Shown here piece by piece: positions 34,488 to 42,436 of a stretch of DNA of 48,789 nucleotides. The DNA comes from Bacteroidia bacterium (GTDB lineage: Bacteria > Bacteroidota > Bacteroidia > UKL13-3), in NCBI GenBank assembly GCA_020049855.1, contig JAGVLJ010000008.1, forward strand, positions 1-48,789, in the 5' to 3' direction. The translations under genes and the position numbers were made by a program. Each line of letters starts with the position of its first letter. Position 1 is the first letter of the stretch. The notes under the pieces were generated by a model, which was not told the DNA's origin, searched no databases, and was given only the letters and a program-made list of their open reading frames with translations.

Positions 34488-35420
34488 TTATTTTTCGTAA
34501 ATCCGCACCTCAGCTTTTCTGTTTTTCATCCAGCCGCGGTACATGCCATCCGAGTTAAAAGGCAGTTCGATGTTGCCGTCTTTATCTATCGCAATCAGCC
34601 CGCCTTCTCCACCCATTTTTACGAGCTTGTCTTTTACCACATAGTCGCAAGCTTGCTTGAGTGTGTGTCCTTTATATTCCATGAGGCAACTGATATCGTA
34701 AGCCACAACGGCTCGGATAAAATATTCGCCATGACCGGTGCAACTGATGGCACAGGTGCGGTTATTGGCATAAGTTCCTGCCCCTATTATGGGAGTATCG
34801 CCAATGCGGCCATAGCGTTTATTGGTCATGCCCCCGGTAGAGGTAGCCGCAGCCAAATTGCCTTGTACATCTAGCGCTACGGCACCCACTGTCCCAAATT
34901 TTTTTTCATCTTTTGTATCGGTGTGATCCAGTTCGTAGTAATCAGTATCTTTAATTTGCTGCCATTGTTTAAAGCGGCTTTCTTCATAAAAATAGTCATC
35001 GGATTGAAAGGGCAGATTCATTTTTTTTGCAAATGCTTCGGCATCTTTTCCACAAAGTAAAACATGCCCTGAGTGTTCTTTGATTACTCGAGCCAGATGC
35101 ACCGGATTTTGCACGTTGCTGATACCACAAACGGCTCCCGCTTCCAATGTTTTTCCGTCCATGATGCTTGCATCCATTTCATGTGTGCCTATATGGGTAA
35201 ATACGGCACCTCGGCCTGCATTAAATAAAGGAAAGTTTTCAAGCGACATAACAGCCGCTTGTACCGCATCCACACTACTACCCCCTTTCTCAAGAATACT
35301 GTGACCAGTTTTAAGGGCATTCTCTAAACCGTTCAGGTATTGTTTTTCTTTTTCCACATTCATATGGCTGCGCAAAATTGTTCCTGCACCACCGTGAACC
35401 GCTATACGTATTTTGTTCAT
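34488..35420 (-). CDS. iaaA: Isoaspartyl peptidase / L-asparaginase
   Basis: An Ntn-hydrolase of the plant-type asparaginase family. It cleaves beta-aspartyl dipeptides and is the last step of cyanophycin breakdown, releasing Asp and Arg from beta-Asp-Arg. It is 310 residues. The precursor cuts itself before the catalytic Thr177 in KKFGTVGAVALD; later motifs are STGGMTNKRYGRIGDTPIIGAGTYAN (about 194-219) and CTGHGEYFIR. There is no signal peptide, so it is cytoplasmic, as needed for granule degradation. Its ATG shares one base with the upstream stop (TGATG), which makes it the last gene of a five-gene operon starting at 38755. Confidence 0.93.
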   Translation of the reverse strand: MNKIRIAVHGGAGTILRSHMNVEKEKQYLNGLENALKTGHSILEKGGSSVDAVQAAVMSLENFPLFNAGRGAVFTHIGTHEMDASIMDGKTLEAGAVCGISNVQNPVHLARVIKEHSGHVLLCGKDAEAFAKKMNLPFQSDDYFYEESRFKQWQQIKDTDYYELDHTDTKDEKKFGTVGAVALDVQGNLAAATSTGGMTNKRYGRIGDTPIIGAGTYANNRTCAISCTGHGEYFIRAVVAYDISCLMEYKGHTLKQACDYVVKDKLVKMGGEGGLIAIDKDGNIELPFNSDGMYRGWMKNRKAEVRIYEK

Positions 35421-36148
35421 CAGAAGTAGTCGTTTTTTTTCTTTTTCTTTTTCTTTTTTTGCAGGTTTAACTCAAGCGATGTTCCTACTGCATGAATCAT
35501 TTTAGGGTTTGGCTGGTTGTACTCAGGCTGCAATAGATAATACACATCCAAATTGAAATGTGTGTTGAGTTTAATTTGCGAACCTGCCAGGTAGGCCATT
35601 CGTCTTACTTCGGTATGTTTAGCTGTTATGCGGCTATAAATTTCAGCCGAAAAAAATGGATTGAACTTTTTGGTTGCGTGTAAACTTACCTGAATCCTGT
35701 TTCGAAAATAAGTTGTAGGCTCATGGCCTGGCTCGTATGAAGGGGCAAGGTGTTCATACTCGTAAAAGCTGGCGGGTCGGTATAGAAAAGTGAACTTTTT
35801 GTAGTTGTAGCTTAACCTTAGGGCTAATTCGTATCTGTAATAGTCACGAGTATTTGATGTAACATACCTAAACTTAAATTCAGGGCTTAGGTGTTCGCTT
35901 AGTTTATATCGGGTGCTGGCGTAAAGGAAAGCCCCTTCCATACCGCTCATCAATTCACGAGTACGGTACAAATATTCTGCTCCCCCCGACCATTTATTTT
36001 TTCCTACATTTACTTTAAGACTAGAGTAGTATTGAACCTTATCCCTGTACGAATTCACATCCGTTGAAGGATCGGGCTGAGCCGCTACTTTTGCCCGCAG
36101 TAACAAGGAGTTGAGGATAACAAAAAACATGAATCTAACGTGTAACAA
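35420..36148 (-). CDS. DUF2490 outer-membrane beta-barrel protein
   Basis: A 242-residue protein of the DUF2490 family of small outer-membrane beta-barrels, function unknown. A signal peptide (about 1-24, ending KVAAQ) is followed by alternating strands such as KWSGGAEYLYRTRELMSG, RYELALRLSYNYKKFTFLYRP and YFRNRIQVSLHATKKF. The C-terminus is odd: a run of eight or more lysines followed by NDYF, encoded by an AAG/AAA-rich tract (35423-35460). Barrels normally end in an aromatic residue; this one does (Phe), but only after the lysine run. Its stop overlaps the iaaA start. The start may be Met1 or Met7. Confidence 0.8.
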   Translation of the reverse strand: MLHVRFMFFVILNSLLLRAKVAAQPDPSTDVNSYRDKVQYYSSLKVNVGKNKWSGGAEYLYRTRELMSGMEGAFLYASTRYKLSEHLSPEFKFRYVTSNTRDYYRYELALRLSYNYKKFTFLYRPASFYEYEHLAPSYEPGHEPTTYFRNRIQVSLHATKKFNPFFSAEIYSRITAKHTEVRRMAYLAGSQIKLNTHFNLDVYYLLQPEYNQPNPKMIHAVGTSLELNLQKKKKKKKKNDYF

Positions 36149-36175
36149 GTGGCTTGTTGTTCTGTAACAGGTAAT

Positions 36176-36796
36176 TCATTTAACTTTATACATCATTTCG
36201 TTTACCCAGCTACGCATTTTTTCGTAACCTTCTTTCATCTGTTTATTCCAGTTTTCAACATTTTCCTTGTATTGGTCAATATATTGCAACTGCAATTCAT
36301 TTATTTTTTCTTCAAGCTCTTTCCTTATTTTTTCGGCTTCGTCTTTGGCATTCATTTTACCTAAAGCAAATTGCAACTGCAATATCTCAAGGTGCGTTTT
36401 GAAAGCTTGAGCGTTGTTGTCATATACTTTCATCAGCATCTCAAAGTTGTTTTCATAGGCCTTTTTACCGTCTTCAAAAACACGATGCATGGCCTCCTCA
36501 ATTTTGTTACGTTGCTCTTCAAATACATCTCTCCCATCTGCTTTGCCAAGGTTTAGTTGGAGCATAAGTGTTTCAAGCGATGCCTTCAGTTTTTTCCCGT
36601 TTTCTTCGGTGGTATTTATGGTTTGGTCTAAATGCAATTTCCAGTGTTCAATGGTTTTTCTAAGCAGGTCTTTTTGTTTTTCAAATGAATCTGCGGTATC
36701 CATTTTTCCAAGAGAAAACTGAACGCGCATATCTTCTAAGCGGGTATGCCATTCTTTAAACCAATAGGTGAGTTGTTCTTCAAATTTGTTTGTCAT
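36176..36796 (-). CDS. Coiled-coil protein with three internal repeats
   Basis: A 206-residue, highly charged helical protein without signal peptide or membrane span. Three copies of one motif are visible, starting at residues 20, 74 and 136: LEDMRVQFSLGKMD, LETLMLQLNLGKAD and LEILQLQFALGKMN, each followed by a Glu/Lys-rich helix (consensus LExLxxQxxLGKxD). Spacing is 54 and 62 residues. I know no named family with this pattern. The gene lies 12 bases after ubiB and 27 bases before the DUF2490 gene in the same operon. Amphipathic helices of this type occur in phasins and other surface-coating proteins, so granule or membrane binding is a possible role (inference). Confidence 0.7.
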   Translation of the reverse strand: MTNKFEEQLTYWFKEWHTRLEDMRVQFSLGKMDTADSFEKQKDLLRKTIEHWKLHLDQTINTTEENGKKLKASLETLMLQLNLGKADGRDVFEEQRNKIEEAMHRVFEDGKKAYENNFEMLMKVYDNNAQAFKTHLEILQLQFALGKMNAKDEAEKIRKELEEKINELQLQYIDQYKENVENWNKQMKEGYEKMRSWVNEMMYKVK

Positions 36797-36807
36797 AACG
36801 GTTAAAA

Positions 36808-38454
36808 TTAGTATTTACCTTTTTTGAAAATTGATAGAATAAGTATAATGCCAAATGCACCTGAAAACATAATCCCGATAAGTCCGATAATGGGAATATT
36901 GTTCCAATAGGGTGGTATATGTGATAGCACAATGAGAGATGAACCAATGATCATGGCCGCAAGAATAATAGCTGCTGCAAGTCGGTTTGAAATAATATCA
37001 AGTGTATGCAAAACAGGTTTAAGTCCTGTAATTTCTATTTGTATTTTTCCTTCTTTAATTCGTTCTATTATCTTTTTAAAATCGGAGGGCATTACCCGCA
37101 GGTAGTCCCAGATATCTAGGAGAGAGTTTAAGGTAAGCTTCATCAGATTTTTTGGGCGTATGCTTTCTTCAAACAATCTGAGGGATTGGTGGCGAATATA
37201 TTTTAGGGTATTAAACTCAGGGTCTAGAATATTGCTTATTCCGTCAAGTATTACCAGTGTGCGAAGTAATAGAAAGAAATCGTTGGGGAAACTTAATTTG
37301 TGTTTGTAAATAATGTATTGTAGCCGGTCAACCACTTCGGTCATGTTGCGTTCATCTATGGTATATGGCGGAAATTCATCAAGCAAAATATTTATATCGT
37401 ATTCCAGCTCTTCTTTGTTGGTAACCTTTTTATGCTTGGTAAGTTGTTCAATAGCATTAACCAGTTTCGTAAAATTCCCTTTGGTTATGGCTACAATTAA
37501 ATCTTTAAATGCATCTTTATCCTGCCGGTTTAATGTTCCCATCATACCAAAATCAATAAGGCAGATTTTACCATCTGGCATTATCAATACATTCCCTGGA
37601 TGAGGGTCGGCATGAAAAAAACCGTGTTTAAAAATTTGTTCGAAATAAAGAAATAACCCTTTTTTTGCTAACTCATGAAGATTAATACCGCTGGCGCGCA
37701 GTTTCTGTACCTGATTTATTTTTATGCCCGAAATATATTCCATGGTAATTACTCTTCGGGTGCTGTATTTGGTATAAACTATCGGTGTATACAGCAATGG
37801 CTCATCTTTAAAAATTTCCTGAAAGCGAATGATATTATTTGTTTCCAGTAAAAAATTAAGTTCACGGTTCATTGATTTGTTTAACGCCTTTACAATTTCT
37901 ACAGGCTCTAATCGGGCAAGGTTCGAAAAGTTATGTTCAGCTATTTCGGCCAGCTCTGCTAAAATTTCAAGGTCGGTATCAATAACCGATGCAATATCGG
38001 GTCGCTGCACTTTTATTACCACATGTTCACCGGTTTTTAATCTGCCTTCGTGCACTTGTGCAATAGAAGCTGAGGCAATGGGCTGGTCGCTAAAAGAAGC
38101 AAATAATTTTTCAACCGGGGATCCAAGGTCAGCTTCAATTATTTTTTTTACATTTTGTGTGGCAATGCTGGGAACGGCATCCTGTAGTTTTTCAAGTTCA
38201 TTAATAAGTTCAATGGGTAACAAGTCGGGGCGATTGCTTAGAATTTGCCCAAATTTAATAAAGGTAGGCCCAAGTTCTTCAATGGCCATACGCATGCGTT
38301 CATATCTGGTATAACTGTATTTACTTATTTCTCCCTGCAATTGCCGGTGCGGTATAAACCGCCTGAACCGGGAATGTGCCAGCACATCATCAAAACCGTA
38401 TTTTATCAATACGCGGATTACCTGACGATACCTGTGCAGATTTTTAAATTTCAT
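36808..38454 (-). CDS. ubiB: UbiB/ABC1-family atypical kinase
   Basis: A 548-residue member of the ABC1/ADCK/UbiB protein-kinase-like family, which supports isoprenoid-quinone synthesis or lipid handling at membranes. The family KxGQ motif is in PTFIKFGQILSNRPDLLP (about 64-81). The Ala-rich nucleotide loop ASASIAQVHEGRL is near 127-139, followed by the kinase lysine in VVIKVQRP. The catalytic and metal motifs are HADPHPGNVLIM and CLIDFGMMG (about 279-302). Two C-terminal membrane spans lie at about 490-512 and 518-541. It overlaps the upstream phasin-like gene by 11 bases. In menaquinone-using Bacteroidota the exact substrate is unclear, so the symbol names the family. Confidence 0.9.
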   Translation of the reverse strand: MKFKNLHRYRQVIRVLIKYGFDDVLAHSRFRRFIPHRQLQGEISKYSYTRYERMRMAIEELGPTFIKFGQILSNRPDLLPIELINELEKLQDAVPSIATQNVKKIIEADLGSPVEKLFASFSDQPIASASIAQVHEGRLKTGEHVVIKVQRPDIASVIDTDLEILAELAEIAEHNFSNLARLEPVEIVKALNKSMNRELNFLLETNNIIRFQEIFKDEPLLYTPIVYTKYSTRRVITMEYISGIKINQVQKLRASGINLHELAKKGLFLYFEQIFKHGFFHADPHPGNVLIMPDGKICLIDFGMMGTLNRQDKDAFKDLIVAITKGNFTKLVNAIEQLTKHKKVTNKEELEYDINILLDEFPPYTIDERNMTEVVDRLQYIIYKHKLSFPNDFFLLLRTLVILDGISNILDPEFNTLKYIRHQSLRLFEESIRPKNLMKLTLNSLLDIWDYLRVMPSDFKKIIERIKEGKIQIEITGLKPVLHTLDIISNRLAAAIILAAMIIGSSLIVLSHIPPYWNNIPIIGLIGIMFSGAFGIILILSIFKKGKY

Positions 38455-38755
38455 GATCGGATGGTTTGTTTAACTTGGCTTCTAATTCGGAAATTCGTTT
38501 TTTCAATTCGTTCATTTCTTTTATACTGGGAGTTTGAATTTCCTGCATCAGTTCATTTAAGCTATTTTTTAACTCATCGCTAAGGTGCGCTAATTCTCCT
38601 TTACCTGAATTGAAAAGTTCATTAATAATTCGTTCACCTTCCTCTTCGGTTAGCCGACCTTCAATTTCCATTTTTGCAAGCAGGGTACGTACCTTTTCAC
38701 TGGTTGAGGCTAATCCCACAGCCATGTATAGAAACTTCTTTAAACGTTCATCCAT
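38444..38755 (-). CDS. Phasin-like helical protein
   Basis: A 103-residue soluble helical protein similar in pattern to small phasin-family (PhaI-like) proteins: a hydrophobic start LKKFLYMAVGLASTSEKVRTL, the segment EGRLTEEEGERIINELF, and a C-terminal coiled coil (EMNELKKRISELEAKL). Phasins coat polyhydroxyalkanoate granules, but many small homologues are found without PHA genes, and no PHA synthase is in this window. The gene overlaps ubiB by 11 bases and is first in the five-gene operon; a TACCTTTA box (38773-38780) lies 18 bases upstream of its ATG. The family call is moderate. Confidence 0.65.
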   Translation of the reverse strand: MDERLKKFLYMAVGLASTSEKVRTLLAKMEIEGRLTEEEGERIINELFNSGKGELAHLSDELKNSLNELMQEIQTPSIKEMNELKKRISELEAKLNKPSDHEI

Positions 38756-38772
38756 AAACTCATTTCTAGTCA

Positions 38773-38780
38773 GTAAAGGT
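38773..38780 (-). promoter_or_regulatory. Probable promoter of the phasin-like/ubiB/iaaA operon
   Basis: The minus strand reads TACCTTTA, one mismatch to TAnnTTTG, 18 bases upstream of the ATG at 38755. No other candidate is seen before iaaA, whose upstream genes are spaced by overlaps or gaps of at most 27 bases. Confidence 0.4.
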
Positions 38781-38954
38781 AGATAGGATTGCTAAATAAA
38801 AAAAATGACCTATATCAGTGGGGCAAATGATTTTAGATAGCGATTACCTCCCACTTTTCACTTTTTTTAAGATGGGTGAACTGTTGAAAAATGCAGGTAA
38901 ACAGAATAGTAAATTAAAGCCAATAGGTGTTTCTTTGCAGGCCTTTTATACCTT

Positions 38955-40148
38955 ATGCTTAAAAATGAACGAATTCTTCTCTTTATCCTTGCGGCCATCA
39001 ACTTTACCAATATCGTAGATTTTATGGTGATGATGCCGCTGGAAACTTACCTTACCAATCTTTATGGCATCACCCATTTTCAGTTTTCAGTTCTGGTAGC
39101 GTGTTATACATTAAGCGCAGGTATTTCGGGTTATGCAGCAGCTTTATTTGTTGATCGTTTCGACCGAAAAACGTCACTTCAAACTATTTTTGTCGGATTT
39201 TTAATTGGAACATTTTTATGCGGAGTAGCCCAGAGTTACTCTTTGTTGCTTGTTGCCCGCATTGTTACCGGAGTGTTCGGTGGTGTACTCGGTTCGTTAG
39301 TAATGGCAATAGTTGCCGATGTGATTCCAATGGAGCGAAGAGGTGCGGCCATGGGTATTATTACCACTGGCTTTTCAATGGCCTCCATTGCAGGTGTCCC
39401 TCTCGGGTTGTATCTGGCAAGCCTCACCGATTGGCATGCCCCTTTTCTTTTTCTGGTAGTTGTAGGATTAATCATTTCCCCTTTCATCCGAAAATTTGTC
39501 CCTTCTGTAAAAGCGCATATCCAAACCAGAGAGGACAGACCAGGCTTTAGTACCATTCTTAAAGAAATTCTTACCGATCGTAATCACCTTATTGCATTAG
39601 CACTTATGATTGGCCTTATGCTTGGCCACTTTTGTATCATTCCTACTTATGCCAGATACATGGAAGCGAATGTAGGATTTACCAAAGAGCAGGTAACACT
39701 TATTTATTTTGTTGGCGGACTGTTTACTTTTTTTACTTCACCCATTGTAGGGAGAATGGCCGATAAATACGGGAAGAAAAAGGTGTTCTCTGTTTTTGTC
39801 ATTTTATGCGCCATTCCCGTGTTAATTATTACCCATATGGGCCGTGTTCCCCTTATTCCGGCATTGGTGGTAACAACCCTGTTTTTTGTTTTTTCCAGTG
39901 GCCGTTTTATTCCGGCTCAGGCATTGGTTACCGGTGCTATTAATCCAAAAATTAGGGGAGGGTTTATGAGCTTTTCTTCTGCCTCCCAACAGGTGGCGGC
40001 TGGAATTGCTTCGTTGATTTCGGGGGTAATTGTAACCGAAAATGTTGACGGTACGCTGGGTAATTACAATTATATTGGGTACGTATCGGTACTTATTACC
40101 ATGAGTTTACTTTTTCTGGTACCTCGTCTTGTCATTGGCAAGTCATAA
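38955..40148 (+). CDS. MFS transporter, drug/sugar efflux type
   Basis: A 397-residue inner-membrane transporter with twelve hydrophobic segments, of the DHA1 (AraJ-like) subgroup of the major facilitator superfamily. The first span has INFTNIVDFMVMMPL, typical of the group. The loop between spans 2 and 3 carries DRFDRKTSL (about 66-74) in place of the usual GxxxDRxGRR. Its repeat in the second half is GRMADKYGKKKVFS (about 268-281). The substrate is unknown and no regulator is next to it. It converges on purB with only 13 bases between stops. The ATG at 38955 begins directly at the conserved N-terminus. Confidence 0.88.
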   Translation: MLKNERILLFILAAINFTNIVDFMVMMPLETYLTNLYGITHFQFSVLVACYTLSAGISGYAAALFVDRFDRKTSLQTIFVGFLIGTFLCGVAQSYSLLLVARIVTGVFGGVLGSLVMAIVADVIPMERRGAAMGIITTGFSMASIAGVPLGLYLASLTDWHAPFLFLVVVGLIISPFIRKFVPSVKAHIQTREDRPGFSTILKEILTDRNHLIALALMIGLMLGHFCIIPTYARYMEANVGFTKEQVTLIYFVGGLFTFFTSPIVGRMADKYGKKKVFSVFVILCAIPVLIITHMGRVPLIPALVVTTLFFVFSSGRFIPAQALVTGAINPKIRGGFMSFSSASQQVAAGIASLISGVIVTENVDGTLGNYNYIGYVSVLITMSLLFLVPRLVIGKS

Positions 40149-40161
40149 ATAATTTAATTTC

Positions 40162-41517
40162 TTAAATGGAGGGGTGAATGCCCGTATAGTTATACGGGGT
40201 AATCTTTTTCAACTCGGCTTTTAATTGTTCACTTACTTCCAGCGAATCTATAAAACCGGCAATGGCTTCGGCATCAATTTTAGTCCCCCGTGTAAGTGCT
40301 TTTAATGCTTCGTAGGGTTGGGGGTAATTTTCTCTTCGTAAAACGGTTTGAATAGCTTCTGCCACTACCGCCCAGTTGTTTTCCAAATCATCATTTATTT
40401 TTGGTTCGTTAAGAACTAATTTGTTCAATCCTTTTATCAGCGAAACAAAAGCAATAGCAGTATGAGCCAAGGGCACTCCCACATTGCGCAACACGGTTGA
40501 ATCGGTTAAATCCCTTTGTAAGCGCGAAACGGGCAACTTGGCCGAGAGGTGTTCGAACATGGCATTAGCTAAACCAAAATTCCCTTCCGCATTTTCAAAG
40601 TCAATGGGATTTACTTTATGTGGCATGGCCGATGAACCTACTTCATCCTTTTTAACTTTTTGTTTAAAGTAATCCATCGAAATATACGTCCACATATCGC
40701 GGCATAGGTCAATCAGGATGGTGTTGATACGTTTTTGACAGTCAAACAATGCTGCCAGATTATCGTAATGCTCAATTTGAGTAGTTACCTGCGAACGATT
40801 TAATCCCAGAACGCTATTCACAAAATTGTTCCCGAATTTTGCCCAGTCGGTGGCCGGATAGGCCACATGGTGGGCATTAAAATTACCGGTGGCACCCCCA
40901 AATTTGGCAGAATAGGGGATATAGAGCAACTGTGCTGCCTGTGCTTGCAAACGCTCTACAAATACCAATATTTCTTTCCCCAAGCGGGTAGGAGAGGCCG
41001 GCTGACCATGCGTACGTGCCAGCAATGGTATATCTTTCCAGTCAGTGGCAAAAGCTTGCAATAGGGTAATGATTTCAGTAAGCTTTGGGAGATATTGTTC
41101 ATTTACCGCACGTTTAATGGAAAGCGGAATGGCGGTATTATTAATGTCCTGCGAGGTAAGGCCAAAGTGAACAAACTCTTTTACTTCCCCCAGGCCAAGT
41201 TTATCAAAGGATTCTTTAATAAAATACTCAACAGCCTTTACATCATGGTTAGTGATTTTTTCGGTGTCTTTTATCTTTTGAGCATCGGTTTCTGAAAAGT
41301 TATTATACAAATCACGTATAGATTTTTTATGCGCTTCGGTCACTTTTCCTTTCAATTGCGGAAGGGGCAATTCACACAAGGCAATAAAATACTCAATTTC
41401 TACCTCTACCCGGTATTTGATGAGGGCAAATTCCGAAAAATAATTGGCCAGATTTGCAACCGTTTTGCGGTAACGGCCGTCAACAGGTGAAATAGCGGAG
41501 AGTGGGGTGAGTTCCAT
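40162..41517 (-). CDS. purB: Adenylosuccinate lyase
   Basis: Catalyses two fumarate-releasing steps of purine synthesis: SAICAR to AICAR and adenylosuccinate to AMP. It is 451 residues. The fumarase/lyase superfamily signature GSSAMPHKVNPIDFENAEGN is near residues 294-313 and contains the flexible catalytic loop. The ARTHGQPASPTRLGKE segment with the catalytic histidine is near 166-181, and HFGLTSQDINNTA is near 117-129. It begins MELTPLSAISPVDGRY, the usual PurB start. It appears to be transcribed alone. Nothing is unusual. Confidence 0.97.
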   Translation of the reverse strand: MELTPLSAISPVDGRYRKTVANLANYFSEFALIKYRVEVEIEYFIALCELPLPQLKGKVTEAHKKSIRDLYNNFSETDAQKIKDTEKITNHDVKAVEYFIKESFDKLGLGEVKEFVHFGLTSQDINNTAIPLSIKRAVNEQYLPKLTEIITLLQAFATDWKDIPLLARTHGQPASPTRLGKEILVFVERLQAQAAQLLYIPYSAKFGGATGNFNAHHVAYPATDWAKFGNNFVNSVLGLNRSQVTTQIEHYDNLAALFDCQKRINTILIDLCRDMWTYISMDYFKQKVKKDEVGSSAMPHKVNPIDFENAEGNFGLANAMFEHLSAKLPVSRLQRDLTDSTVLRNVGVPLAHTAIAFVSLIKGLNKLVLNEPKINDDLENNWAVVAEAIQTVLRRENYPQPYEALKALTRGTKIDAEAIAGFIDSLEVSEQLKAELKKITPYNYTGIHPSI

Positions 41518-41534
41518 GAGGCTTGATTAGGCTG

Positions 41535-41542
41535 CGAAATTA
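41535..41542 (-). promoter_or_regulatory. Probable promoter box for purB
   Basis: The minus strand reads TAATTTCG, one mismatch to TAnnTTTG, 17 bases upstream of the purB ATG. Confidence 0.35.
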
Positions 41543-41680
41543 ACTAATTAAAGTTTTTTGTTCTAATTTTTTATTACCTTTATGAAACTGAAATGAAGGC
41601 AGTTCAATTATACGAAAAAACTGTCAACCGAAGAACTGCAAAAGTGCTTGCAAATGCGTTGGCATTTATTTTTAAGTATT

Positions 41681-41704
41681 ACTTATAGTCTTTGATTTAT
41701 AGTC
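41681..41704 (+). promoter_or_regulatory. Tandem C-box-like operator
   Basis: Two near-identical 10-base sites, ACTTATAGTC (41681-41690) and ATTTATAGTC (41695-41704), lie 14 bases apart start to start. The first contains the symmetric ACT-TAT-AGT. They sit directly upstream of a small Cro/C1-type gene. Layout and sequence closely resemble the tandem C-boxes bound by controller proteins of restriction-modification systems, in which ACTTATAGTC-type sites and a following AACAT are typical; here AACAT follows at 41705. The resemblance is from memory of the motif and should be checked by alignment. Confidence 0.65.
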
Positions 41705-41719
41705 AACATATTCTGGCTT

Positions 41720-41947
41720 TTGTCTCGTGGATGTAAAAAAAAATCGGTCATAAGGATAAAAGAACTTCGTGAGGCACGGGGGATGTTTCAGAAGGACTTG
41801 TCTTATGCTGCCGATTTAGAGAGAAGTTACATTGCAAGTGTTGAAAACGGTCAACGGAATATTTCTATTGTCAATATTGACAGAATGGCCATCGAACTAG
41901 GCGTAAATCTTAAGGAGTTTTTTAACGATGGCGAATTTAGCAAATAA
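41720..41947 (+). CDS. Controller-like XRE-family regulator
   Basis: A 75-residue HTH protein matching Cro/C1-type and restriction controller proteins: RIKELREARGMFQKDLSYAADLERSYIASVENG, then ISIVNIDRMAIELGVNLKEFF. The helix-turn-helix is at about residues 24-45, and the size is right for C proteins. The only in-frame start near the domain is a TTG at 41720. An ATG at 41731 lies in another frame and runs straight into a stop, next to nine A bases (41735-41743). The true start is thus uncertain. The operator at 41681-41704 lies just upstream. A short unknown ORF follows, but no methyltransferase or recognisable nuclease, so it looks like a leftover of a restriction-modification locus. Confidence 0.72.
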   Translation: MSRGCKKKSVIRIKELREARGMFQKDLSYAADLERSYIASVENGQRNISIVNIDRMAIELGVNLKEFFNDGEFSK

Positions 41948-41979
41948 TCATATCAGGTATTCCTTTCAATCAAATTCTG

Positions 41980-42213
41980 ATGCAAGATGCCTTAAATCAA
42001 ATAAAGGCAGGCATAGCGAATGCAATAATAACAAATGGGGAAGCAGGTAAAAACGCATTGATAAGAACACAAGAGCCAATTAATTTGATACACAATGTTG
42101 TTAAAACAGCTTTTTTGAATGCAGGTGTTCATCCAAGTTTGATAAATCCTGAATTGTGGCGATTGCAAAGGGTTGCAAATCCACCTGCAAGAGCAAACAA
42201 TCGTAAGAGATAA
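41980..42213 (+). CDS. Short unknown ORF after the controller gene
   Basis: A 77-residue reading frame, 32 bases after the controller gene and on the same strand, from MQDALNQIKAGIANAIITNG to a basic end ARANNRKR. It contains the conserved-looking segment LIHNVVKTAFLNAGVHPSLINPELW. I do not recognise a family. In restriction-modification loci the gene after the controller is usually the nuclease, so this may be its truncated N-terminal part or an intact small protein; position is the only evidence. Composition and codon use look genuinely coding. Confidence 0.5.
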   Translation: MQDALNQIKAGIANAIITNGEAGKNALIRTQEPINLIHNVVKTAFLNAGVHPSLINPELWRLQRVANPPARANNRKR

Positions 42214-42378
42214 AGAAATCCGAAAACCACCAGAGTGAAACGTCTAAATCGGCAGCTATCAGGTTCTGCTACCTTATTGCGGCAGCTTGGTTGCCGGGAA
42301 AATCGGGTTTGTGCTGCCGTTCGTGGGAAATATTCATCAGGTGGTCGGATAATAGTTGAAGCCTGCTGCGGTTAAGGT

Positions 42379-42386
42379 TACTTTTG
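42379..42386 (+). promoter_or_regulatory. -7 promoter box for sppA
   Basis: TACTTTTG matches TAnnTTTG and ends 50 bases before the ATG at 42437. It separates sppA from the controller locus. Confidence 0.5.
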
Positions 42387-42436
42387 TATGTTACTAAAAT
42401 GGCCATTCAAAAATTAATTTAAATCAGCGACCACAT

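Noticed and set aside
38818-39018. 66-codon frame overlapping the MFS gene start
   Set aside because: It overlaps the clear MFS N-terminus in another frame and has no recognisable features.
41593-41688. 31-residue frame (MKAVQLYEKTVNRRTAKVLA and onward) before the controller gene
   Set aside because: It ends inside the C-box-like operator and is too short to judge. It may be a fragment of a lost gene, but chance cannot be excluded.
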